DNA of 64,000 nt. Source: Madurella fahalii (Eukaryota; Ascomycota; Sordariomycetes; Sordariales). The notes beneath the pieces are model-generated. The model did no database searches. It was not told the DNA's origin and saw only the letters and a program-made list of their open reading frames with translations. The translations under genes were made by a program, and so were the position numbers. Of the stretch, positions 1 to 9,889 are shown piece after piece; position 1 is the first letter of the stretch, and each line of letters begins with the position of its first letter. The stretch is taken from positions 434,001-498,000 of the forward strand of contig CM056880.1 in the NCBI GenBank assembly GCA_029876055.1. The letters run 5' to 3'.

Positions 1-230
1 ACTGCGAATAGGCGACGGTTAGCTAGGGAGTTAATATACTTGGCTGGGCTATCTCTCTGTTTATCATCTTAGCCGCATAGTACTACCTTACCAACTGGTA
101 TATAGAGTGCGAGCTCCTAGCCGACTAGCGTATTGCAACTACCGATAATAGCTGGACTACTAATGCAGTAGGCCTAGATTAGATTAAGCACTTCGACTCC
201 TATACAGCACCCTGGATAAAAGGTAAGTAC

Positions 231-512
231 TGTCGGAAACACGGCACCTCTGAATCTTGGGAAATGACAGTTGAGGATTTTTGTGTGTCTTCTCTTGATT
301 GTGTTGATTGTCGCTGTCTTCCTGTCGTGCTCCTTGTCTCTCTTTGCTGGAGAGTTTGCTCCTTTTATAGACGAGATACGCGTACAGGATGACGTCCGTA
401 CAGTGGCGCAGTTAGCTGCCAGCCTGCTTTAGCTGACTAGAATACATGGGTTTGACTCCTGCACTAGATCCTGTGATCCTGATCCTTGGACTAGCGCCTG
501 ATCCTTTTGACA
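231..512 (+). mobile_element. Solo LTR 1 inside the pogo relic
   Basis: A 282-bp insertion begins TGTCGGAAACA and ends CTTTTGACA, so it has TG...CA ends with a TGTC/GACA inverted terminus. It is flanked by the 5-bp direct repeat AGTAC (226-230 and 513-517). Removing it and one copy of the repeat restores the pogo transposase frame (KGKY then RLLIFDGH). A TATA-like tract (TTTTATAGA) lies near 362. No internal retrotransposon sequence is present, so this is a recombined solo LTR. The 5-bp duplication fits a Ty1/copia or Ty3/gypsy-type integrase; the superfamily cannot be told from the LTR. Confidence 0.85.
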
Positions 513-598
513 AGTACCGGTTATTGATCTTCGACGGCCACGAGAGCCACTACTCGACCAAATTCGAGCTCTATTACCAGCAGAACAACATTATTACA

Positions 599-892
599 TG
601 TCGGAAACACGGCACCTCTGAATCTTGGGAAATGACAGTTCAGGATTTTTATGTGTCTTGTCTTGATTGTGTTGATTGTGTTGATTGTCCCTCTTGTGTT
701 CTGTTGCTCTCCTCTGTCCGTCTATCTTTGCTGGAGAGTTTGCTCCTTTTATAGACGAGATACGCGTACAGGATGACGTTCGTACCGTGGCGCAGTTAGC
801 TGCCAGTCTTCCTTAGCTCAATAGAGTACATGGGCTTGGCTCCCACACTAGATCCTGTGATCCTGATCCTTTGGCACATGATCCTTTTGACA
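599..892 (+). mobile_element. Solo LTR 2, same family, separate insertion
   Basis: This 294-bp sequence has the same ends (TGTCGGAAACA ... CTTTTGACA) and is closely similar to the LTR at 231-512 throughout. It differs by small indels, including extra copies of a GTGTTGATT-like unit. It is flanked by a different 5-bp repeat, TTACA (594-598 and 893-897). The different target duplication shows a separate insertion event rather than a tandem duplication. Excising it joins NNIIT to LYIPLYSSHLL in the transposase frame. Confidence 0.85.
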
Positions 893-1655
893 TTACACTC
901 TATATACCTCTGTATTCCTCGCACCTCCTCCAGCTACTCGATATCGGCTGCTTTGGACTGCTAAAGAAGGCGTATAGTCGTTAGGTTGAAGACTTAATAC
1001 GTATATATATCAACCACGTAAGCAAGCTCGAGTTCCTCTGCAGCTTCTATTGAAATGGTGCAGAAACACACATCTACACCCACATACCCACCAAAAACAA
1101 GGGGGAGGGCAAAGACGGCCAAATGCCTGACAGACAAGATAGACAAGACAGGCCAGGCGACACCACCACAAATCGGGTCCCTGCAGCCTAAACAAGGTCA
1201 AAACAACATGTGCAGATAGAGCTCCCTCTGATCAGAGGGAGATCGCCTTGCACGCAAAGAACGCTCGTCAATTGAGCTTGCAACAAGTGTGAAGAAAGGT
1301 GCTGAATTGATTCTCCTGTCTAAGGAGCAATGGCCAGGACGGCCCTACTTATGGAGAGCCAAAAGAACACGCGTACAGCTTAGAGAATCACTTGCAGTAC
1401 AAGATGTGAAGGATCAACTAGATCAGAAAGCCGTGGTTGGGGAGGTGGCGCAAGAAAAGGAGCAGAATGGTAGTGGTGCAGGGGGGTCGTACGAGGGTTC
1501 GGTGCTGTGGTATGTGCGGCAAGCCTGGCTATAATGCGCGTACGTGCCAGGAAGCTGCAGAAGGGTCCGATTCAGCTGTTTCTGATGTAATTATCGTAGG
1601 TTCCTAGTGTTGTTGTTTTGCAATTGAGGATACTTATTATAGGGGGGTAGAAAGT

Positions 1656-1688
1656 GTTCAACTCGCTTATATGTTCATCTCGCTTATA
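1656..1688 (+). repeat. Terminal direct repeat of the pogo relic
   Basis: GTTCAACTCGCTTATA (1656-1671) and GTTCATCTCGCTTATA (1673-1688) are two 16-bp copies with one mismatch and a 17-bp period. They lie just beyond the transposase stop. Short iterated 'CTCGCTTATAA'-like blocks of this kind are known at the ends of fungal pogo/Fot elements, where transposase binds. The exact terminal nucleotide is not determined. Confidence 0.5.
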
Positions 1689-1690
1689 AG

Positions 1691-2436
1691 ATACGTTAGT
1701 AACAGCTTAAACTCCTACTAAGGTTACTATGTAAATCGAATTAAGGTCGTAAACGAAAATAAGTAGGAGTATAAGAATGATACCCTCAATTGGTAAGTAG
1801 CAAAAGGGTAGGGCTCGAATAGACAGTTGCTAAAATTGGGGGACGACCATACGAGACGATTTATAGGGTTCGAGGTGCCGGAAAGAGGGGAAGACAAATG
1901 GTAGGTCGGATATACAACCGTCTTAGCTCAGCGAAATAAAGGAACAGAGAGGCGACGGTGATAGGCTCGGATTGGAGGAGGTAGGGACTGAATAGAGGAA
2001 ACAAAGGAGGGAGAGAAGTCGAGAGGATAAAAGAGGGACGTCGGAAGAGAGGCTCCTATCTATACCGCGGGCGCGCTAGGGCTCTACGAGAGGGGCAATT
2101 CGGATGCGGCGCTATTCCCGGCGGGTGCGACAGCGACTTCTCGATTACAATATATTGAGTTGTTGTTCAGGTATGTGCGGTGCTCAAGTTGGGATTTGTG
2201 GTGTGATGGGAGAGCTAGGACTGCGGTCTAGTTGATTAGAGGCTTAATTAGGTAAGGTATATTTTACCTACGGGACGGGCCGGCCGAGTCGTTCGTTTAA
2301 GGTTCTGCGTAGATAGTCTATTATGCTTCCACTCAAGATTTCTGCACCGCAGCAGCATGCTATTGGCCTCAGGTAATAGCCGGGTTAATGCGTGAAGCCC
2401 CCCGTTGCCATATGTAGGAAGTTTCCCAATCTCGAC
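1691..2436. other. Gene-free stretch beside the transposon relic
   Basis: No coding region, RNA gene or clear repeat was recognised. The sequence is purine-rich between about 1800 and 2060 and may be further TE debris. Part of it (about 2290-2400) could hold a 3' exon of the minus-strand gene that ends at 2437. Confidence 0.4.
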
Positions 2437-4212
2437 TTACCTGACCGTCTCGACGGCCCGCTCGTCGTCCGCAACCGCGGAGTCAAACGGCGTTCTACCC
2501 AAAGGCGACCCCATCGAGCCATACCCCGAGTCCCCGTCGTCATACACACTTGCCCTCTTCAAATCTCGCAATCTCCATCCATCGCACAATAGAAAAACTT
2601 CCGATGTCCTTCTCTCCCGGGACAACTCTTCCACCATCATCATCGTCCCTTTGCCAGAATTATACGACCCAAAGCCGCGCACGGCGGACGCCCTGAGCGC
2701 CGCGTCCAGGAGATCCGCCGTCCTCGGCAAATCAACCGACTCCACCCCCAGCACCTCCCTCATCTCCTCAAAGCTCCGATGCAGTGGGATGACGTACGCA
2801 TCGCCCGTCATATCGGTCGCCACAACATGCCCGTAGACCTCCATAGAGATGGGGCTCACAACCCAGGACCCAGAATCTCCGTCTTGCAACTCCTGTCCCT
2901 CATCCAGAGCCAGCAGATACGCGTCGACGAAGCCCTTGTCGGGGGAGAGCATGATGCTCCCCGGTACGTGGGAGAGTACTCCGAGCATAGTACCGCCGAA
3001 ATGGCTGGAGCCGCCGAGCAGTGCAACTTCGATGGGTTCGAGAGTGGGGAAGCTTGCTGGCGGCGCGGTTGTCATGGTCCGGCTGGTCATTACACCCGGG
3101 TTTGCCGGTCTGCGGGAGTGGGCAGTTGCGGCGCCCACCTGGTGGAGGAGGTTGGGTCGGATCTTGAGGGTGGGGTTGATCTCAAAAAGCGCCCAGTCAC
3201 AGGTTGGGATGAGCTCGTCCAAGTTCTCGGGAGGGAGGGCATCATCCAATCGAGGATAAAGAACCGTTCCTACCGTCCTTGGGTACACAGATTCGCCGGT
3301 TTGGTTATCTGCTGTTGTGTCTCGGTTGTTCCCCCCGTACGTGATAGTGGGATTCATATATTCAGAGCCATCGGTGGCATGGTCAAGAAGGTCCTCAAGC
3401 ATGTGGCCAGCCGTCATGCCGACGAGTTTGAACTCCCCGGTCCCGTAGGTCAACTTCACAACACCTCCTAGTGTGGCCAGAGCGGAGTTCCCATCTTGCG
3501 TTTGCAGACAGATCTGGACGCCGCAGTATGTGGGCAGTTCCCGTTGCCCGGACCAATTGGTGTCCCAGGTGACGTGAACGTCTTGACAAAATCGCTTCCT
3601 CGGCGCTTGGCTGACAACCACAACTTCGAAGGCCGGCGTTATGCCGTCGTCAGGGCTGTATAATTGTCGCAGTGCCGGCTGTTCCAGAGCCGATACCAGA
3701 CGGCTGGTTCCTTCACCGGGCAGAAAGATGACGATTGATGGCTTGGCCGTCTCAGTTGTCCTGCCGACCATCATGAGTCTCATCGACATGGTCATCTGCC
3801 TCCTGGATTTGGCTTTGGACTTCTGGAAGAATGATGACCCTTTTTGGAGACTTTTCGACAGCTGATATTGCATTTGGGGCGCTATTTCTTGGAACCGAAC
3901 ATTGCAAATGTGGTCGATCTCTGTCCTGAAAATCTGCAACTCCTCTCTCCCCGGCAACGGCACGCTCCTGATGCTATTTTGGACCTCGTCGTCTTTTGGC
4001 AGTAGGCCTTTGACCTTGTCGCTGGGAGATACAAATGAAGTGTTGTTCCCAGTTCCATAACCTGAGTCTACATGCGCCAATGGCCGGCCTGGGCAGGCAA
4101 TAGGCTGCGTTTTGCGCGAGCTCTGCTCCCATTCTGCGTATGGCGGAGATGTATCAGAGTCGGAGGTAGTGGCTGGGTAACGTCGGATTGGAATAGCGAT
4201 TGGAGACGACAT
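2437..4212 (-). CDS. Trypsin-fold serine protease-like protein with DSGYG motifs at both ends
   Basis: A 591-residue protein of a fungal family without an established function. The C-terminal half has a complete trypsin-like triad in order: MTAGHML (His270), CDWALFEI (Asp339) and DGDSGSWVV (Ser447). Residues 1-140 are polar and probably disordered. Residues 144-235 form a conserved-looking module ending in LPTYCGVQI. No signal peptide or membrane segment is seen, so it is probably cytosolic. The motif DSGYG occurs near residue 49 and again about 25 residues from the C-terminus. The stop codon lies inside a perfect donor, CAG|GTAAGT, at about 2440, with a branch-like ATTAAC and an acceptor near 2340. 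The real gene may therefore continue in another exon. It is divergent from the membrane protein at 4718, with about 505 bp between the starts. Protease activity is inferred from the triad only. Confidence 0.75.
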   Translation of the reverse strand: MSSPIAIPIRRYPATTSDSDTSPPYAEWEQSSRKTQPIACPGRPLAHVDSGYGTGNNTSFVSPSDKVKGLLPKDDEVQNSIRSVPLPGREELQIFRTEIDHICNVRFQEIAPQMQYQLSKSLQKGSSFFQKSKAKSRRQMTMSMRLMMVGRTTETAKPSIVIFLPGEGTSRLVSALEQPALRQLYSPDDGITPAFEVVVVSQAPRKRFCQDVHVTWDTNWSGQRELPTYCGVQICLQTQDGNSALATLGGVVKLTYGTGEFKLVGMTAGHMLEDLLDHATDGSEYMNPTITYGGNNRDTTADNQTGESVYPRTVGTVLYPRLDDALPPENLDELIPTCDWALFEINPTLKIRPNLLHQVGAATAHSRRPANPGVMTSRTMTTAPPASFPTLEPIEVALLGGSSHFGGTMLGVLSHVPGSIMLSPDKGFVDAYLLALDEGQELQDGDSGSWVVSPISMEVYGHVVATDMTGDAYVIPLHRSFEEMREVLGVESVDLPRTADLLDAALRASAVRGFGSYNSGKGTMMMVEELSRERRTSEVFLLCDGWRLRDLKRASVYDDGDSGYGSMGSPLGRTPFDSAVADDERAVETVR

Positions 4213-4717
4213 TCTGGAATATGTTTAGTCAACCGATCGCGCGTTCCGGGGCATCGATGAGGGTCTCTTGCATTTGTATCGAAATAGGCTTGTGGCCATG
4301 CCAAGGGGATCAAGGGGCCCTGCAGCAGGGGATGTCTTCTGACTACAATCCGGCCACTCAGAGAGGCGACACTTATCCTCAGGTACGACACATACCGAGT
4401 TCCCGATTAACCAACCAATTAGCGGGCCGTAATCTCTTCGCCACATGACGAACCTGAGGCTTGGTCTTGCATTGGGAAGCACGAAGCCAACCCCCCGTTT
4501 GAATGGTGGTGTCTAATTCGCCAATGATTACCCGAACAATTGCTGACTTTGCATGCCATCGAGGCGCAGCTCCAAGCTGGCAAATCACTTACCTTTCAGA
4601 CATGTGCTGCCGTAGGCCTCGATTTGAGACTTCGAACATATCGATTGCGCGGGGTTTGTCCCGGTTCCCACCAATCCAATATTGATTGGCCCAACTTTCG
4701 ATACGTTGACAGGAGAA
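4213..4717. promoter_or_regulatory. Shared intergenic region of the divergent pair 2437/4718
   Basis: About 505 bp separate the ATG of the protease-like gene (4212, minus) from the ATG chosen for the membrane protein (4718, plus). Both promoters must lie here or in untranslated leaders. No specific factor site was identified. Open frames here are short and look non-coding. Confidence 0.4.
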
Positions 4718-5983
4718 ATGGCGTTTCCCCTTCAAACCGTCACCACGGCCGAACTGAAGGGGTTGTGCCAAGCATTGTGGGACTGGGAGCTGTGTCGTGA
4801 GTGCCAAGCCACCGAAGGTACTACGATCCGGACACGACGTTGTCGAGAAGCCCACTGCCACTGGGGGCAACGGAGCGAACGACTCGGTCCATTTTTCGAT
4901 TTCTACCGGGAGGCAACCTGCTCGTATGTTCCAGATTTCTTTGGCGATGACGAACAAGCACTTAGGAGCCACCGAGATCTGTTCGAGATCATCCGCATCA
5001 TCAGAAAATACGGCTACACACTCCCTCGGAGGCTCTGTGTGCGCGAATGTTTTGCTAGCCGCGATGTCAACAGACAATCTCTGGTGCCAGAGACTGACCA
5101 AGACCGCGCATTCGACCTGGCTGCAAGGGTCCTTACGATGACAAATATCTGCGCGGATGGTCAAGATATTGTTCTTCAAGGCAACAAGGACGAGGAAGGG
5201 ACGGGTTCTTCCGCGCCAGCAATTTGGCCATCAACCAAGTGCCTGCAAGATTCCATGGTCGATCTCTTTCCATCCCGGATTCATCCTAGTTTGCAACCCG
5301 GAGATCCCCAGGAGGCCCACATTAAGACCAGCTTGACGGCAGATAACCTGAGGAGAATTGCCAGACTAAGGATCGAAGGGACTGACAACTTGTTGGATCA
5401 CTTGAAGCTCGACGCTTCGGGATCTGTGCAAGTTTTTCACCACACAACTTTCCTGAAAGAACATCTGTTAGCCACCAAAGCAAGGGAAAGCGACGGGTAA
5501 ACGACCATCGGTGAAGCTAGCCGGGAAAGACTAGGCTAATGCAAAGCTAGCCCTGAGAAGAGCTCCCTGAGCCCCCCTTGCCTTCCACGCGAGCTCACGC
5601 TCGAAACCCTCTACACGCTACAGCTCCTCTTTCCGCCAGGGGGAAAGTCGCAGGCGACGCTCCGTAACCTTGTGAGCAAACAAGGATTTGATCCCGACTG
5701 CCTCCGATTTGGAACCGCGCTGTTCGAGATACCACACGAGAAGAAGAGGGCCCTGTGCTTCCCGGTGTGGGGCACCCGCCTGATGGACCTTTACGATGAG
5801 ATCGAAAACCCAAAGCCTCGCAGCACGCTGGACGCTTGGCTGGAGCGGAGGAGTAAATCGCGACATATCATGCTCGTGACCATGATAGGGGTCCTTGTGG
5901 CCGTCCTCCTAGGTGTGTTGGGTCTGTGCGTCAGTATCTTCCAGACTTGGATTGCGTGGCAGGAGTGGAAAAGCCCGAAATAG
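4718..5983 (+). CDS. Unrecognised fungal protein with one C-terminal membrane span
   Basis: A two-exon gene: 4718-5496 and 5551-5983. The 54-nt intron has donor GGG|GTAAAC, branch GCTAAT and acceptor GCTAG; it leaves phase 2 and re-enters phase 2, giving 403 residues. Start: the frame is open from 4628 and the first ATG in it is 4718. The protein is mostly helical and acidic/basic mixed, with an early Cys-rich patch (ELCRECQ, RCREAHCHW). A conserved-looking block QVFHHTTFLKEHL precedes the splice site. Residues about 366-390 (MLVTMIGVLVAVLLGVLGLCV) are a hydrophobic span followed by a short WQEWK tail, so it is probably tail-anchored. No enzymatic motif was recognised. It resembles a family of conserved hypotheticals in plant-associated ascomycetes (recalled, not searched). 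It is paired head-to-head with the trypsin-fold gene. Confidence 0.7.
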
Positions 5984-6472
5984 AAATGCAGGTTACGAGT
6001 TTGTTACCCCAAATCCCCCAAGGGTAATATGAATGGTTCGTGGTGGCATTGATGATCTACTGTCGTTAAGAACATAAGATGGGAAGAGAGATGGCTTGGT
6101 TTGATATACAGTCTCTGGCGATCCATGTCGGCGGCATGTCGTGGTTGGCAAAGCTGAGCATGACGGAGCAAAGATATGAGCTCTGTGAACAACTGTACGA
6201 CTCAGGTAAATATTTAATTACTTCTTAGTGATGTAGATTCACGAGCTGGGGATTGTAAATAACGAGGTCAGTAAGACTCGGATGAAAATTGGGTGACATT
6301 CCAACGATCACTACTTTTTAAGCCAAATTAGTATCCAAAATCAGATGCTATTTCTGAGCATTACTTGAAGAGCCAACAAAATTAAGACAAGGCCTTAGAC
6401 ATTTTCCTTCACCGACCCTTCATCATCAGCTAGTGTAGTCGAACCCATATCACTCATCCTCCCAAATGGGTT
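5984..6472. other. Convergent intergenic region
   Basis: This separates the 3' ends of the plus-strand membrane protein and the minus-strand subtilisin. It is AT-richer than its surroundings (about 6200-6400). No gene, RNA or repeat was recognised. Confidence 0.4.
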
Positions 6473-8979
6473 TCACAAATCTGCTACAGGCCCAAAGCGC
6501 CATGTCACCCTGCCAACCTCGACTCCTTCCCATTCCTGCACGAGCGCAAACTGATAGTCCACCCCGAGCGTGTACGTCTCGAGAGGGACTCGCACCTGCA
6601 ACTCGCAGTGCGCCAGACTCCCAACCGGCAACACCCCCTCCCCCAACTCCACGGTTCCGGCGGGCTGCAGCGGTACAACCACAACCTGCTCACCGCCGTC
6701 GCCGTGGCGGGCACACCCCTTGATCCCCATAGCACTCGCCAGCTCCTGGGGGGCTTGAAAACGCACCTTGGAGCCTTGGGGTAGGCTGCTGACGGCTTTG
6801 AGAGCGAACCGTCTCGGCTCGTCGAACGCCCCGGGTACCTTGACGGGGAATTTGTGAAATGCTTTGCCGGACGCGGTGGTATTCTGAGGGGGCCCAGGGA
6901 CCACGTTGAAGTTGCGCCAGGCGACGTTGTTGTTCTCGCGCACGAACTTGACAAAGTCGGGGAAGGTGCTCGGCAGGGCCGGGACGGGGTCCGCCGCTGC
7001 TCCGGCGACCGCGACGAAGCAGTAGTGGCCGATGCCGGGCACAGCAGAGGCCGGCCAGTCGAGGCGCGGAGAGACGGTCAAGATGTCGCCCGTTGGGATG
7101 GGTGGCATCGAGACGGTGCCGATCTCGTGCCAGAGGTTGGGCGTTACTAGTGTGGCTGGCTCGGACCAATACACGGTGGCGTTGGCGGAGGATGCTATGG
7201 CATCACCGCGGTTGGAAAGGCGGATGTAGATGGAGTGATCGCGGCCTGCTTGAGCGGGTTCGGAGAGGGCAGGGTTGTTTTCGTTGCCGCTGCCTACTCC
7301 CAGGGTATCTTCGGGGTTGGCAACTGGCTGTAGGCGGATGATGATGTCCGGGCTCGCGGACACGGCGCCCGAGGTCGTGTCTCCAGAGTCGCCGGTGTGG
7401 TCGCGGATGTACAAGTCGGGCATGGGGTTGCCACCGCCAACCAAGTTGTCAATGATGGCTTTGAGATCAGGCATTACGCCGATGCGGTCGAAGGTAGGGT
7501 CGGCGCTTGGGGTTCCATCAATGGACAAGATTCTGCGCACCTCTAATGGAGACACCTTATAGCCGAAAGTTGCGTTTGAGATGCCCTGGATGATAGCTGC
7601 TGCGCCAACAATCATAGGCGATGCCCCGGATGTGCCGCTGAACCAGCTCGTATACCACGTGTTCTCCATCCCCGCGGCATTGTCGGTGTCGGTCGTTTCG
7701 ATACCCTCTGCCCATGCATACACATCAATACGAGAACCGTAGTTGGAGCCATACCATCGAGTGTGAGGGACCTGGGGGTTAGCACCGCCCACCATAATGG
7801 CACCAGACTCGCGGTAATCGGCGCTGGAGCGGTCAAAGATGCGCTTCCCCGAGAGATTGACATACGCGTCGAGGTCATAGGCGCCATTACAGCCTGCTTC
7901 GACGACCACGATGCCGAGTGCCGTTGCTATCTGGATGGCCTCGTAGTTGGCATCGGCGACCTCCACCGGCCAATAATAGGCGCCACTGACAGGGTCGTAT
8001 TCCTGCGCTTCAAGCAGTAGAATGTCTCCGAAGCTCAAATGAGCAGCAGCGTCGAGAATGGCGGCTGGCGTGTTGTACGACCAGTCGTCCCGGTACTGTG
8101 ACACGACCTTTCCCTTGGCTGCAGGTACGATACCGACTCCACCAAGCTGGTTATCGACCATCAGCATCTCTCCCAGAACAGATGTGCCGTGCGCAAACCA
8201 ATAGGCGCTTCTTCCCGAGATCAAGGTAATGTTGGCTGCTACCTATAGCGAGCTGCATGTCAGTACCAGCCGCACGCCCTGAGTGTAGCCTGACCTACCA
8301 GGTCCTCATGGTTGAGATTCCATCCCTGCTCCATATCCACAATGGTTACGCCGGCGCCGTCCCCACCAGGAAATTCCCAGGCGTAGCGCGCATTGATGCC
8401 CTGCGGCGCAGCGTCGAGGTAGCCTTGGTTTCCACTCCGAGGATCATCGCTAGGGTTGACCGTAGGCGGAGGACCGGGATGAAGCGCGTGGGCGCTTTCC
8501 ACCTCCGGGAGTCCATGAAGTCTATGGATAAGCTCAAGGATGTTCTGCGGCAGAGCTAGCCTTGGCTCCTCAGTTCCAGTCTGATTCTGGGCGATAGTTG
8601 TATCCTCCGCCCGCCCCTGGTTTTCTCCGTCGAATACAACTTGAATCTGATACCACGCTTCTAAGCTGGGTGCCTGGGAGCGAGCATTCAGCGTGCTTCT
8701 GCGCGCAAGGCTTGAAGCGAGTTCAGCCGCGCGTTGAGATTCGATGAGTGGCCTGGCAGAGACAGTTGGTGTGACTGAATCTGCAAAACCGTCGGGTTCT
8801 ACGTTTTGAACCAAGGTTGCGATGAAGTTAGGGTCAGCCTGTTGCTTCTCGTGCGCTGCCAAGCTTAGTTTTAATGCAATCCTGGGCTGCTGTTGCGGTT
8901 GGGCGTCGGCGAGAGAAGGCCACAAATATAAAAAACTGAGCGCATTATACACAGCAGCTTGAAGTAATTGGGTCCTCAT
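6473..8979 (-). CDS. Secreted subtilisin-family (S8) serine peptidase with a long C-terminal extension
   Basis: A two-exon gene: 8979-8299 and 8242-6473. The 56-nt intron (8243-8298, GTAGGT...CTATAG) joins NLNHEDL to VAANITLISG in frame, giving 816 residues. A signal peptide is visible (residues 1-26, LSFLYLWPSLADA). The S8 triad is Asp215 (TIVDMEQGW), His245 (WFAHGTSVLGE) and Ser432 (SGTSGASPM), with the oxyanion Asn346 in EAGCNGA. Residues 27-190 take the place of a propeptide but do not show an obvious I9 inhibitor motif. After the catalytic core (about residue 490) there are some 320 further residues, rich in Pro/Val and probably beta-sandwich-like. It should act outside the cell on protein substrates. 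It is convergent with the 4718 gene; whether the two proteases in this block are functionally linked is unknown. Confidence 0.85.
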
Positions 8980-9889
8980 CTTTGCTAACCCAACAGGATC
9001 AGGGGATGAGCTGAAGGTAAGTTAGCCCGGCGATAAGCAGACGAGTAGTAATAATTAACGTAGTATACCGCTGCAGAGCATAATTATATACTTATACACC
9101 TCGCACACACCCTCAACATTGGGCCGCGATCACAGCCCTCAGCCACCCCGTCACGACGTGTGGCCCATTCAACACGAGATGTCGTCGGATTGGTCATGTC
9201 TCTGCTCGCAGCTGACAGAGTACTAGTCTCTTTTCAGCTATCTCTGCGTATACGTAGCTCGTAAGCATGAAGCCACGAGGCTTGGCGCGAGTTTTACGAA
9301 GCAGAGCCCGGCAGCACTCATTCTCGGTCGGACCGATGACTCACTATTACCTGGCTACCTAGCTAAACGCTTTTGTGCTTAAAAATCACAAAAGGAGGAT
9401 AAAGGCAAGGTGGGCGGACAATGTTTTGTATGGTTGCATCTAATTCTCGGTAACGATTGCTCTTCAACAAGACATACACAGTACACGGGTGCTCTTCCCC
9501 TTCGGGGAGACATGGGACCTAATTGGATCAAAGCGACAGGGTTTGCTCCGTTTTTTTTTTTTGGTGGCTCCATAGGTCGAGTAAAGAGGAACTTGAACGC
9601 TTTGAACGGTCCGAGAAGACTATCCCCCTCTGTGAAGGAGGCCTGCGTTCTTGGTCTCAACTCAAACTCCGTTTTATCGATGACCGTCACCTTCGGTATG
9701 CCTCTTGAACGACACTGCGGAACTTACGGCGTCAATGACCGGAAGAACACTCTTATTCCGAGCTCTGCTGCACTTTCTGTAAAACGAGTATCCCTGAGTT
9801 CACGGCTATGGCTAAATCATAAGCATGCTTATCGGTCTGGAACATCATGGAGGACACTTAGACCTTAAGCTATAACGCTGTACATAATT
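8980..9889. other. Gene-free stretch upstream of the subtilisin
   Basis: This holds the subtilisin promoter. About 9380-9870 has loosely open frames on both strands and a T12 run at 9549, but no recognisable domain. Nothing else was seen. Confidence 0.35.

Larger units (their letters stand above)
1..1690 (+). mobile_element. Relic of a pogo/Fot-type (Tc1/mariner) transposon, cut by the window start
   Basis: With two later insertions (231-512 and 599-892) removed, the + strand reads as the C-terminal half of a fungal pogo-family DDE transposase. Around 137-230 the reading contains NSWTTNAVGLD, a stop, then IKHFDSYTAPW. At 518-598 it has LLIFDGHESH, the 'DGH.SH' block with the second catalytic Asp. 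At 893-970 it has SSHLLQLLDIGCFG, the 'LLQPLDVGCF' block with the third acidic residue. Further on there is a charged region (1289-1500), a CCHC zinc knuckle near 1512-1550 (CGMCGKPGYNARTC) and an acidic tail ending in a stop near 1604. Two in-frame stops replace Trp (about 181) and Gln (about 990) codons; both are CpA-to-TpA type changes, as RIP makes. The element cannot move itself. The N-terminal DNA-binding part and 5' terminus lie outside the window. The 3' limit is set by terminal direct repeats and is approximate. Confidence 0.8.

Noticed and set aside
231..892. Simple tandem duplication of about 368 bp
   Set aside because: The two copies have different 5-bp flanking duplications and are separated by transposase sequence, so they are two insertions.
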